Positions 35,650-45,344 of a DNA stretch of 64,000 nucleotides are shown one piece after another. Both the position numbers and the translations under genes were made by a program. How positions within the stretch are numbered: position 1 is the first letter of the stretch; every line of letters begins with the position of its first letter. The notes beneath the pieces are model-generated. The model made no database searches. It saw only the letters and a program-made list of their open reading frames with translations, and was not told where the DNA came from. The DNA lies in the NCBI GenBank assembly GCA_004835665.1, contig RBKR01000001.1, positions 1,860,001 to 1,924,000 of the forward strand. Reading direction: 5' to 3'. This DNA is from Phoma sp. XZ068 (taxonomy: Eukaryota; Ascomycota; Dothideomycetes; Pleosporales; Didymellaceae).

Positions 35650-35712
35650 TTTGGTGGGGGCTTGGCAAAAGTGATCCACTCGCCCGTTGATCCACTCGCC
35701 CGTGAGGTACGT
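35650..35712 (-). repeat. Mar1 right TIR
   Basis: Perfect inverted copy of 33849-33911. Confidence 0.93.
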
Positions 35713-35784
35713 TATAGACTAGTATAATATAATACTAATATTAAGTTTAACTCTCTCCCCTATATAAGAGTCTGTCCTAGGCTT

Positions 35785-38700
35785 ATAGTTATAATAAGAA
35801 GTTAGAGGTATCTATATTATAGTATTTATAGAAGTTATATTCTTTTTATATAAGTAACTAGAGTTTAATATATAGGATAGCAGCCCTTAAGTCTACTAGC
35901 CTTTTATTCTAGGTTAAACCTATAATCTATTTAGGCTATATCTTTAGTAGACCTTAATACTCTATATTAATATTATCTCTTATTTATTAGATAAATAGCT
36001 TTAGTCTCTATCTAGGTACTATATAGAGTATTTTTATACTATTAAGGTCTTCTAATATATATATACCCTATAGAGTAGATATCCTATACAGGGAGACTTT
36101 ATATAGGCTAAGCTACCTTTTTAAGAGCTTCTAAGCTCTTAATATATTAATATCTCTTACTAAGTCCTATAGTAGAACTAGATTATCTAGTATAAACTCT
36201 CTATTCTAGATCTCTTTATAGTTATTCTAGTATTCCTTCTTACTAAGCTAGAGACACTTAGTCTAGGATATTAAGTTCTTTATAAATTAATCTCTTAAGT
36301 TAAGCTGTATTACTTATATTAAGAGTAAATTAGTTCTATTTTTAACTACTTAGTATAGTAAGGTTTACTATATTAGGATTAAAAGGTTAATTAGAAGGAC
36401 AGGGTTCTGCCTAGTTACTAGTTAGTATACTAAATAGCCTATTAATTATATTAAAATCTAGTCTACTAGTAGAATAGTTAGAAGGTTGTCTACCTATAGG
36501 CTATTAAGTTTAGTAAGAGTATTAATAATAGGCTTATATTTACTTTCTACCTTCTCTATAGCCTATAGATTATAGGTAGATGCTTAAACTCTCTTTATAT
36601 TATATACTAAGGTAAGCTTCTTTACTATATCTATAAAGTCTAGCCCTTTATTAATAAGTAATTATCTTATTATACTCTAATAATAGATAATGTTCTTATA
36701 TAAGAATTTAGCAACTATACTAGATTAGTTATTTAGTAAAGCTTAAGCTTTAACCTACCTACTTAAGTACTCTTATATAATAACTAGGTATTTATATTCT
36801 TTATATATTAGTATATAGATAATATCTATAGTAACTGTTTCCTACAAGGTATATATATAGGTGTTTGTTATTATATCTACTATCTGCTTTACTAAGCGCA
36901 ACTAGTATTCTAGGTATATATTAATAGTAGTTTTTATATATTAGTATATATCTTTCTACTAGTACTATTAAGCTATAATAGAGTAGACAGTATTTATACC
37001 TTAGTAGCCTATAGTTTAGTATATCTTCTATATAGCAGCTGTTTATAGGTTAGTATTATTAATAACTTATTAAATAGCTATATTTCTAGAAGTCTTCTAG
37101 AATAGTACTCTATCTTATTTAAAGTAGTTTATAGCCCTCTTCTTTTAGGCCCTTGCTTATTTCTAGCCTAGTCTATATAGTATTTAGAGTATATATAGGA
37201 AGATTATAATATTCTTAGAGTTCTATAAATATTCTTTTAATAGAATCTTAGTTTAAGTTATACTCTCTTCTATATTAGTAATTAGGTTATTAATAAATCT
37301 TTTTATATCTAAATCTAGTTTCTTAGAGTTTTTCTAGCCTTCTAGTTTAGGGTACCTTAACAGAGTATCTATAATAATATTCTTCTTTCCTAATATATAT
37401 TTTATCTTAAAGTCCTATAGCAAGATTAAGGCAAGCTACTTATTTATAATAGAACCTAGTAGGTCTATAGAAGACCTGTTTAGTTATATAATAAGTATTT
37501 TAGTATCTATTTTAATAATAAAGTATACTCTATATAGCTATATCTAGAACTTCTTTAGAGCCTAAACTACTACCTTATACTTAAGTTTAGTTAAGTACTA
37601 TTAGCTCTAATCTTTTAACTATAGGGTGCTTTTAAACTTATAGGGGTAGTATTAGCTATTATAACCTACTTGTTCTAAGACAGCTCCTACGCTGTCTTTA
37701 CTAGAGTCTACTAAAAGGTAGATAAGTATACTACTTTTATAGTCTATAGTTATAAGGGCTAGAGTGCTAGTAATATATACTTTTATAGTATTTATTATAG
37801 CCTGCTTAATAGGTCCCTATTTCTATTTAGTATTATCTTTTAGCAAGTTAAATAGTAGTCTTGCTTTCTAGAAGAATAATTATATCTAGATTTAATAATA
37901 GATATAGATGCCTATAAATATCTAAACTTCTTGTATATTCTAATAGCTAGGCTAGTTTAAAATCTTTGCTACCTTATCCTTATTTAGTAGCCTGCTATTA
38001 CTAGTTACTTTATAACCTATAATATTAAGCCTATTATAGCTCTAGTAATACTTCTTTTCTAAAACTATAGCTCTAGCTTGTTTAATATTAGTAAGTACCT
38101 AGTCTAGTTATTAAGTATGCTCTAGAATAAACTTTCTTATACCTAGCAGCGCCTTCTTATTGTTATAATCTGTCTTTAGTCTACTATAGGTAACATTATC
38201 TAAAAATAGTATAGTATATAGCTAATAGTCTTTAAGTATTTTTATTATTATTCTCTAGAAGATAGTAACTAAGTTAGTAGCTTCTTATACTAAGGTGCAG
38301 GAGCGTAGCAGACTAATAGGTATTATAACTACTATTATATCTTAGCTATCCTTATATAAAGTAATTTAATTATATCTAGAGAAGAAGTCTATAAGTAATA
38401 TAATCTTATATCTAGCAAATTACTTAGAGAATTTATCTATAGTTAGTAGAGTGCTAGCATTCTGCAGAGTTACTTTGTTTATATGCTAAGTATTATTTAT
38501 AAACTATAGCCCTTTATCTTTCTTAGTAACTAGGTACTAAGGATTTTAATACTAACTATTACACCTTTCTAATACCTCTTAGTTAATATATTCTAGAAAT
38601 ATCTTAATAAGCTCCTCTTCTTAGCTTTTAGCTATAGGGAATGTTTAGACTTACTATACCTTATATAGAATAGTTTAAACTTAGTATAGTAGTATTATAT

Positions 38701-38900
38701 CTTTTTATATTCTTCTAGATTTCTAGAAGGTAAAAGTAATAGTAGCTTTATAGTTTAAGATTATCTCTTTAAATATATCTTTTTCTTTTAGATATAGCAT
38801 GTCCCTAAACTTCTAGGCAGCTAGCCTTTCTAGGTTAAGATATATACCTTAAAGGAAGAAGGTATACCTTACTTTAAATATATAGTTAAATAGACTAATA
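35785..38900 (-). pseudogene. C2 pol remnant
   Basis: Reverse-strand copy of the C1 pol ghost: integrase at about 36400-36900, RNase H at about 37330-37760 and RT at about 37900-38530. The catalytic box reads FLDN near 38190-38210. The stops and substitutions largely repeat those of C1, as expected for RIP of two copies. Confidence 0.75.
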
Positions 38901-41133
38901 TCTAGTAGTTAGAGACTCTAAATAAGTAGTTACTTTTTAATAGCTATCTATTTCTAATCTTCTCTTCCTAGCCTTATTAGTATTACTTCTCTAGGCTTAT
39001 TAACTAGGTAAACTTTTATCTCTACTTGTTTATATAATATATAAACCTCTAGGCTTATAGATTAGAAGCCCTTATTAGTTACTTAGAGTCCTGTTAGGTA
39101 TAAGAAGGGCCTTATAGTCTCTAATATAAGCTATAGGTATTCTTTATCTATATAGGTTTAGTTTAGATCTCTACTCTTAGAAATCTATTTTAATAATAAC
39201 TAATCTATATAGGAGAATAGGTTAGGTCTAGCTTCCTTAGGGCTAGTGCTAGAGTTTATATAAAGTAACTTATAACTAACTATAGCTACTAAGTATATTA
39301 ACTAGTATAGAGTCTTATTTTTAGCTAGGTCCTTACTTCTAATATAAGGACTCTTTAGTCTTTTCTTTATTTACTCTTAGTATTATTAGGGTAGTAGGGT
39401 ATAGAGTTAGAAGTAATAAAAGAAGTATTTTTTCTCTTATTATTAGAGAGGATTCTATATAAAGCTTATCTAAATATATTATACTAGATAGCTAGCTAGG
39501 CAGCTAAGTACTAGAGTGTTCTAAGGATAATAGATCTTATTAGGTTTTATATAATTTAGAAATAGGTTATTATTACTACTTCTTCTACTTTAATAGGAAC
39601 GTTCTATACAGTTTTAATAAATAGATTAATACTACTATTTACTATTACTACACCCTTATCTAAGTTTTAATCTATTTCCTTATAAGTAAGGCCTAAGGCT
39701 TAGCAGGCACTAAATTAAAGAAGGTTTATCTAGGCTCTAGTATTAATAAGGCAACTAACTCTATAGTCTCTAATATAGGCCTAGTATAATAGTAAGTCTT
39801 AGTATATAACTATTTCCTGCCTAACTGCCTTATTTAGTTTAGCTATATTATTACTTAGATTCTAGTCCTTCTATATATTGCTAGAATCCTTTATTAAATA
39901 TTATAACCTTACTATCTTAGATAAAAGTAGGTAGTATTTATTAGGTTAGTTATAAGTCTAGGCCTTCTAGAAATAGAAATCTGCGCTAGTAGCTACCCTA
40001 TATATCTCTAGCTAATTAGGAGTTACTAGGTAAGACCTAGTAACTACTAATTAGTTAGAGCCTTCTAGGAAGTCTAGAGTAATATTTATATTAATATTTA
40101 CTAATAGTTATACTAATATTTCTTTTATTATAGCCTATAATAGCAAACCTATATCCTTTTATAATACTAAGTTACTAATAGTAATACCTCTAACCTCCTA
40201 GAAAAGGATTACTACTAGTAGTTTATTTATATTTAGGTAGAGTAGAGTAGTAAGGTTACTATTAAGAGATATACTTTTTAACTTCTTTCTTTATAAGTCT
40301 ACCCTATTTTCTATAGAAGCCTTTTTAGTTACTAGTAGCTTTACTATAGCAAAGGGCTAGTTATATAGCTAACTTATAAAAAGAAATATACCTAACTTAT
40401 TATTCTTATCTTCTATTATAACTAAGCAGTTCTAACTAGACTCCTTATTCTAAATACTTCTTTTATAAGTTTCTTAATAAGTATGTTCTACTACTAGCTA
40501 GCTTATAGAAAGGTCTACTATAGACTTAGCCTTATAGACTAAAGTATTCTAGGCCTTTTCTAGGACCTAGTCTATTAGTTAGGTTTAAGACTTTTAGAAC
40601 CTTATTATAGTATTAACCTAGTTTAGGTCTTTATCTTTACTATATGCCTTTAGAATAATATACTAGCTATTAATATAATCTAGGCTTATAACTTTAGTGT
40701 CTCCCTTATCTATAATTCTAAAAGGGCTAATAGCTAATACTATACTAGTTTATATATTTTAATTATAGGTTAGAGTACTTATACTATTAGTTAGTTGCTA
40801 GCTAGAAATTAGCTTATAGAGGTTGTTATTTCTATAAAATATCTTCTTTAGGCAGGAGTCTATCCCTTTAAAGAGGTCTAGTTTTATAGATAAGGCTAGC
40901 TAGTCTAGTATATTCTAAGAGATATTAAAGTAATTCTAGATCTTTTACTTTAACTAGTTAAGCTAATAAGTCTATAAAGTAATACTAGAGACTAGAGCAA
41001 TCTAGTAGTGTATAAGACTAAAGAAGAAAGTTTAAACTCTAGAATCCTAGTTAAAGTAGTAGCTATACTACTCTATCCTTATAAAGGCTTAGTATAGCTT
41101 ATAATCTCTTATATAGTAGTTTAGTTCTCTATA
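38901..41133 (-). pseudogene. C2 gag-to-pol region, left part (with palindrome P1)
   Basis: RIP-degraded family-C sequence upstream of RT. 38901-40405 matches 1-1500 of C1; 40406-41133 has no second copy in the window. Reverse-strand frames show only RIP-type stops, so this is coding in origin (gag C-terminus or protease). I recognise no clear zinc knuckle or protease site. Confidence 0.5.
40010..40056. repeat. Palindrome P1 in C2
   Basis: 47-bp near-palindrome with AAG loop, counterpart of 350-392. Confidence 0.85.
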
Positions 41134-41181
41134 ACGTAAACCACCACCGAGAGCGACAACCCACCGAGAGCGACAAAATCT
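41134..41181 (+). repeat. Mar2 left TIR with duplicated inner box
   Basis: ACCGAGAGCGACAA occurs twice, with a period of 17 bp, within the TIR. Confidence 0.9.
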
Positions 41182-41201
41182 CTTGGCACGACTAACACTA
41201 G

Positions 41202-42902
41202 TTATGAATTATCAGATTCATCGCTATCAAACAAGGATCCTATGAACCTTGTGCTCGCATCTGATTCAGAAGTGTCTTCTGAATCCTTTTTGCACGTACG
41301 AGCGTTGTGCCCAGTCCCTCCACAGTTCCCACAGCGCCGTAGAGCTGGTTGTGCTATTTCTTGATCACCACCACCTCGAGTCCTTTTGGACGACAAAGCC
41401 ACCACAGACGCCTCAGCAGCTACCTGCGCTGACCCTACTCCATACTCCAATGTACCCCCATGCTGAATCTGCTTCCTTTTGCGCCCTTTCCGCTTGGTCA
41501 TCACTGCCAATTGCTCTTCAAGCTCAGTATTGCGGGCAGCAAGAAGCGCATTTTGATGCAGCATTAGTTCAGCTCCCTTTACAAGCTGTGAGAAGCCAGC
41601 TTGGGCAGCAACTGGTGACCGAGTAAAAGACTCGCTCACAAGCTTTGACTGAGACCCAAATTCATGCGTATTGCTTGGAGTCTTCGACTGCCACGGGGTT
41701 GTTGGTAGTGGGGGTTGAGGCGGGGTACGCAACCGTGTCTCCAGGCGATCCAACACTACCTGCGCGTTGACAGGGACTAGTCCTGATGCCTCAAAGGCCT
41801 TTCGACAATTAGCCTGTGTGAATACGTCAAAAAACGCGTCCTTGAAGGCAGGTAGGAAGCCTTCCTTGTTGATGTGGAAGACGCGTCGGCGTGCCAAGTC
41901 TCGGACGCGTTGGGAGTACTTCCGCTTCAATGGCGAGAAGCAGACCACATCAAGTGGCTGGAGGATGTGTGATGAATGGGGAGGCATACAGAGCGTAAGG
42001 ATCTTGTTCTCCAAGCAATAGTCCTTGAACTCCTGGTTAAGGTGGCTCTCGTGACCGTCCAAAATGAGCAGCCGGTATACCCCCACCTGACGCGCTGTTG
42101 TATGCGTGTCAAAGTGCTTCAACCACTCCAGGCCAAGCGCGTTGTTTGTCCATCCGTTCTCTGAGACAGAGAGCTTCCAATTACGCGGTATATCTGCCTC
42201 CTCGTACCATGCAGAGATGTGGACACGCCCTTTGTAGATGATAAATGGCGGGGTTGCGTGGCCAGCAGCGCAGATACTCTGGATGACTGTAACCCACTCG
42301 CGATCTCCTGGCTGAACGAGCTCTGGTCGAGTACGTCTATCAGAGCCTGTGACGACCTTCATGGACCCAATGACGCCCATCTGGAAGCCAGTCTCGTCAA
42401 AGTTGTGCACGTCGTCGTCATGGACGCCGTACTTGGCTTTGGTATCCTCTACCAACTTGAACCACGCGCCAATGACCTCAGGATCTTCCTGCATTATCCT
42501 CTGCCTATCCTTTGCTCGATTGAACGCCATCTTGAGCCTATCTGAGCGCGTCACAAAGCGCGCAGCCCAGTGCTTGCCAACTGGCTTTCCATCACGCACA
42601 CCCAACAGTTTATCAGCCATATCTGCCACCTCACACAGCCGGGGCGCAAAGCCTCGCGCGTCAAGGTCAAGTATGTATTGGATAATCGTCTCTTCCTCTA
42701 TTGCAGTAAGCTTGAGGCAGTTCACGCGTGTTTCGAGTCGAAATGGTATTCCCTTGGCACGTTTAGATAGGGTATGATGATTAACGTTGAATGCTGCAGC
42801 AGCGCGTCGCAGGCTTGGAAATTCATCTGAACGATAGGCTAGAAGGGCAAGCTGGACCCTACCTTCGTCTTGTTGATATTGCGCGTTGTGTTGTTGAGAC
42901 AT
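41202..42902 (-). CDS. Mar2 transposase (pogo/Fot1 group, DDE_1/CENP-B-like), 566 aa
   Basis: It starts at ATG 42902 ('MSQQHNAQYQQDEGRV'), 33 bp inside the TIR, and ends 20 bp from the other TIR. The layout follows Mar1: psq-type HTH (~15-55, 'SLRRAAAAFNVNHHTLSKR'), CENP-B-type HTH (~62-130), and a DDE core with D169 ('HNFDETGF'), D282 ('ILDGHESH') and D318 ('ILQPLDVV'). A Gln/Leu coiled coil (~445-468) and a basic patch ('KRKGRKRKQ') lead to a zinc knuckle C524-x2-C-x4-H-x4-C537. The acidic, Ser-rich tail ('SEDTSESDAST', 'SDESDNS') is absent from Mar1. The three catalytic Asp fall at the same residue numbers in both proteins, although much of the sequence differs. It is probably active. Confidence 0.95.
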   Translation of the reverse strand: MSQQHNAQYQQDEGRVQLALLAYRSDEFPSLRRAAAAFNVNHHTLSKRAKGIPFRLETRVNCLKLTAIEEETIIQYILDLDARGFAPRLCEVADMADKLLGVRDGKPVGKHWAARFVTRSDRLKMAFNRAKDRQRIMQEDPEVIGAWFKLVEDTKAKYGVHDDDVHNFDETGFQMGVIGSMKVVTGSDRRTRPELVQPGDREWVTVIQSICAAGHATPPFIIYKGRVHISAWYEEADIPRNWKLSVSENGWTNNALGLEWLKHFDTHTTARQVGVYRLLILDGHESHLNQEFKDYCLENKILTLCMPPHSSHILQPLDVVCFSPLKRKYSQRVRDLARRRVFHINKEGFLPAFKDAFFDVFTQANCRKAFEASGLVPVNAQVVLDRLETRLRTPPQPPLPTTPWQSKTPSNTHEFGSQSKLVSESFTRSPVAAQAGFSQLVKGAELMLHQNALLAARNTELEEQLAVMTKRKGRKRKQIQHGGTLEYGVGSAQVAAEASVVALSSKRTRGGGDQEIAQPALRRCGNCGGTGHNARTCKKDSEDTSESDASTRFIGSLFDSDESDNS

Positions 42903-42934
42903 GTTAGGATGAAAGGAGGAGGAGTGGTCTTGGC

Positions 42935-42982
42935 AGATTTTGTCGCTCTCGGTGGGTTGTCGCTCTCGGTGGTGGTTTACGT
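42935..42982 (-). repeat. Mar2 right TIR
   Basis: Perfect inverted copy of 41134-41181. Confidence 0.93.
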
Positions 42983-42984
42983 TA

Positions 42985-44326
42985 TATATTATAAGTATTA
43001 TTATACTCTCTACCTTAGATTATTATTATTTCTCTTAAGAGGTTAATATTAGGTAGGGCAGTAGTAATATATAAACTATTATTCTATTAGGTTTAGCCTC
43101 TAGCCTTAGTAGCCTAGAATATAAAGTAGGTATAATTTATTAAATTTTTTAGGATGTTTCTTACCTCTTTGTTTATGCCTATAATAGTAGTAACTTTAGC
43201 TAAAGATAGTTTTTAATCTTCTATAGCTTAGATAAGCTCCTTTACTTCTTTGTCTACTCTAGTAGAGAGGGATTAAGCTAGAGTATCTAGCTTTATTATA
43301 AGTTATTTCTAAGCCTATTAGACTAGTCCTTATAGATTACTAGCATAGTTTACCCTTCTAATTAATTAGTATATCTCTACTACTTATATCTTGTCCCTTT
43401 TAGTAGAGAAATTATATAGGCCTTAGTATTGCTTATATACCTTCTTTATAAACTTATATATAGCTTTAAGTTAAAAGGTAGACTAGTCCTTTATCTCTAG
43501 ACCTTCTAGTATATTAAATAAAATAAGGTCCTAGTCTTCCCTAGAGAGACTAAGGAAGAAGAAGTATTCTTCCTCTATTAGGAGAATCTAATTATCTCTC
43601 TTATAGGTGTTACTATATACTATAAAGTTAGTATAGTAATTAGAAAGGCCTAGGAATAATTAATTAGTACTCTCTATATACACTTCTAGGAAGGCTTAGC
43701 TGCCTATTCTCTAGAAGGTGTTCTAATCCTTCTAGTATTCCTTTATAGTATCTTAAAGGGCAGGCTAATTAGTCTTAATATATAGTTTTAAGTATTTAAT
43801 AAAGTGCCTATAATACTCCTTATAATAGTCTAGAAGGAGCTAGACCTTCTAGGTCTTATTTAGACCCTTATTTTTAGTTATTTAATTATAATTATCTAAG
43901 AACTCTATTACTTTCTTTCTATTAAATACTAAATAAATAGTATATTCTTTTATAGGTATAAGGACTTAGCAAGCTATTAAGGCAGCTAATAAACTATCTA
44001 GCCTTAAGTCTTTAGTAGAAGTACTTAGAAGAGGACTATAGTTAGGTTTAAATTTAGATATTATTTCTTATTCTTTCTTTTTAGCTTTTTAGTAGTATTT
44101 TTATTAATATTAGTTTCTTCTGTTATATCTATAGTCTTCCTTACTACTTCTTTTCTTATCTCTTCTAGGTAGTTAGCTCCTCTAGATCTAGATCCCTCTA
44201 GATATTAATAAAACTTCTTACTAGAGTAATAATCTTATATCTAATAAAGTTTATTTATAAGGAGTAATATTCTAGTTATTAGAAGGCTAGTATATTGTTA
44301 GTTTTTTAGGGTTAACTAGCTCCCCT
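42985..44326 (-). pseudogene. C2 gag remnant
   Basis: Reverse-strand frames with Gln-to-stop changes only read, for example, 'NILEGLEIKDQSTF', 'KAIYKFIKKVYKQYQGLYNF' and 'LLIEEEYFFFLSLS' (about 43390-43620). The helical, charged character and the position after the 5' LTR fit a capsid (Gag) protein. No second copy is in the window. Confidence 0.5.
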
Positions 44327-44793
44327 TTTAAACTTATATAATATTCTATAGCAATCTAATAGCTAGATACTAATAATACTAATAATTCTAATACTTTAAG
44401 CTTATATAATATTCTATAGCAACCTAATAGCTAAATACTAATAATACTAATAATTCTAATACTTTAAGCTTATATAACATTCTATAGTAATCTAATAGCT
44501 AAATACTAATAATACTAATAATTCTAATGCTTTAAGCTTATATAACATTCTATAGTAATTTAATAGCTAAATACTAATAATACTAATAATTTTAATGCTT
44601 TAAGCTTATATAATATTCTATAGCAATCTAATAGCTAAATACTAATAATACTAATAATTTTAATACTTTAAGCTTATATAATGTTCTATAGTAATCTAAT
44701 AGCTAAATACTAATAATACTAATAATTCTAATACTTTAAGCTTATATAATATTCTATAGCAATCTAATAGCTAAATACTAATAATACTAATAC
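44327..44793. repeat. 68-bp tandem repeat, seven copies, in the C2 leader
   Basis: The unit begins TTTAAGCTTATATAATATTC and repeats exactly every 68 bp for six copies, plus a seventh shortened by 9 bp. Copies differ only by a few, mostly C/T and G/A, changes. It lies between the 5' LTR and gag, in the untranslated leader. Confidence 0.95.
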
Positions 44794-44835
44794 TACTAAG
44801 TTATACTATAACCCTCTAGTTAGGTTACTATTTTG

Positions 44836-45097
44836 TACTAGTAGTAGAGAAGCACACCTAGTATAGTTACTTGTTAAACCTAGTAGTACTAAGTAAAATA
44901 GAAGAGTTAGAATAGTTAAGAATCTATTATAGCAAGATAGTAGTAAATAATAGTTGTTATAATATTAATTTATATTGTGTGTTGTCTATCTATCTGTTGC
45001 TTAAGAACTACTAATCTAATACTAACTAGACTACTAATTTAAGCTAGTTACTAAGCACTTCTAGTACCTACTATAGTAGCTACCTTGTGCTCTAGCA
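44836..45097 (-). repeat. C2 5' LTR (right)
   Basis: 262 bp, TACTAGTAGTAGAG...CTCTAGCA. Direct repeat of 22432-22693. Confidence 0.92.
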
Positions 45098-45344
45098 CAG
45101 TATCTATAGCTATTAATATTCTAGTTAGCTAGTTATAAGTAGATTATAATAAAGGCTAAGTACCTAGTAAATAAGTTAGAGAAGTTAGGTAAAGATATTT
45201 ATACTAAGAAGATAAACTACTCTATAGTAGATATATTAGTAAGGTACTCTTCTATAATATAGGCTATACTTAACTTAGTAGATACCTCTATAAACTTTAG
45301 AATAAGCTTAGTAGTTATTAGTAATTAATAAGGTTTATAACTAG
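45098..45344 (+). pseudogene. Possible antisense-ORF remnant beside B4
   Basis: The + strand has a frame with RIP-type stops only ('KAKYLVNKLEKLGKDIYTKK', coiled-coil-like). It occupies the place of the antisense ORF in B1 (6203-6800) and joins B1-like sequence near 45330. It is too diverged from B1 to align by eye. Confidence 0.3.

Larger units (their letters stand above)
33849..35712 (-). mobile_element. Mar1: intact pogo/Fot1-like DNA transposon
   Basis: 1864 bp with 63-bp perfect terminal inverted repeats (33849-33911 and 35650-35712), beginning ACGTACCTCACGGGCGAG and flanked by TA on both sides (33847-33848, 35713-35714), the Tc1/mariner-superfamily target. A single transposase gene fills the interior. 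It has normal base composition and no stops, in contrast to the RIP-destroyed C2 around it, so it arrived after that mutation. C1 (4690-4691) shows the unoccupied site. Confidence 0.95.
41134..42982 (-). mobile_element. Mar2: second intact pogo/Fot1-like DNA transposon
   Basis: 1849 bp with 48-bp perfect TIRs (41134-41181 and 42935-42982) beginning ACGTAAACCACCACCGAG, flanked by TA (41132-41133, 42983-42984). It is related to Mar1 in gene structure and in the first five terminal bases (ACGTA). The rest of the TIR differs, so it is a separate family. There is no sign of RIP. Confidence 0.95.
22432..45097 (-). mobile_element. Ty3/gypsy element family C, copy C2, complete with three nested insertions
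   Basis: Two 262-bp LTRs (22432-22693 and 44836-45097) bound an element read right to left: 5' LTR, a seven-copy 68-bp array, gag, pol and the accessory ORF. Removing D (26076-33480), Mar1 (33849-35712) and Mar2 (41134-42982) with their target duplications leaves about 11.54 kb. This agrees with C1 over all of C1. The bases flanking the LTRs (TATTA on the left, CAGTA on the right) are not a clean target duplication. Ectopic LTR recombination or mutation of the site could explain this. All coding regions are destroyed by RIP. Confidence 0.88.

Noticed and set aside
41249..42777. Several + strand frames of 60-142 codons within Mar2
   Set aside because: All are antisense shadows of the intact transposase gene on the - strand. 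The same holds for the + strand frames at 34751-35522 within Mar1.
44327..44793. CRISPR-like regularly spaced repeats
   Set aside because: The whole 68-bp unit is repeated with no unique spacers, and the setting is a fungal retrotransposon leader. It is a tandem satellite.
45098..45102. Target duplication for C2
   Set aside because: The right flank CAGTA does not match the left flank TATTA (22427-22431) even allowing for RIP transitions, so I do not claim one.
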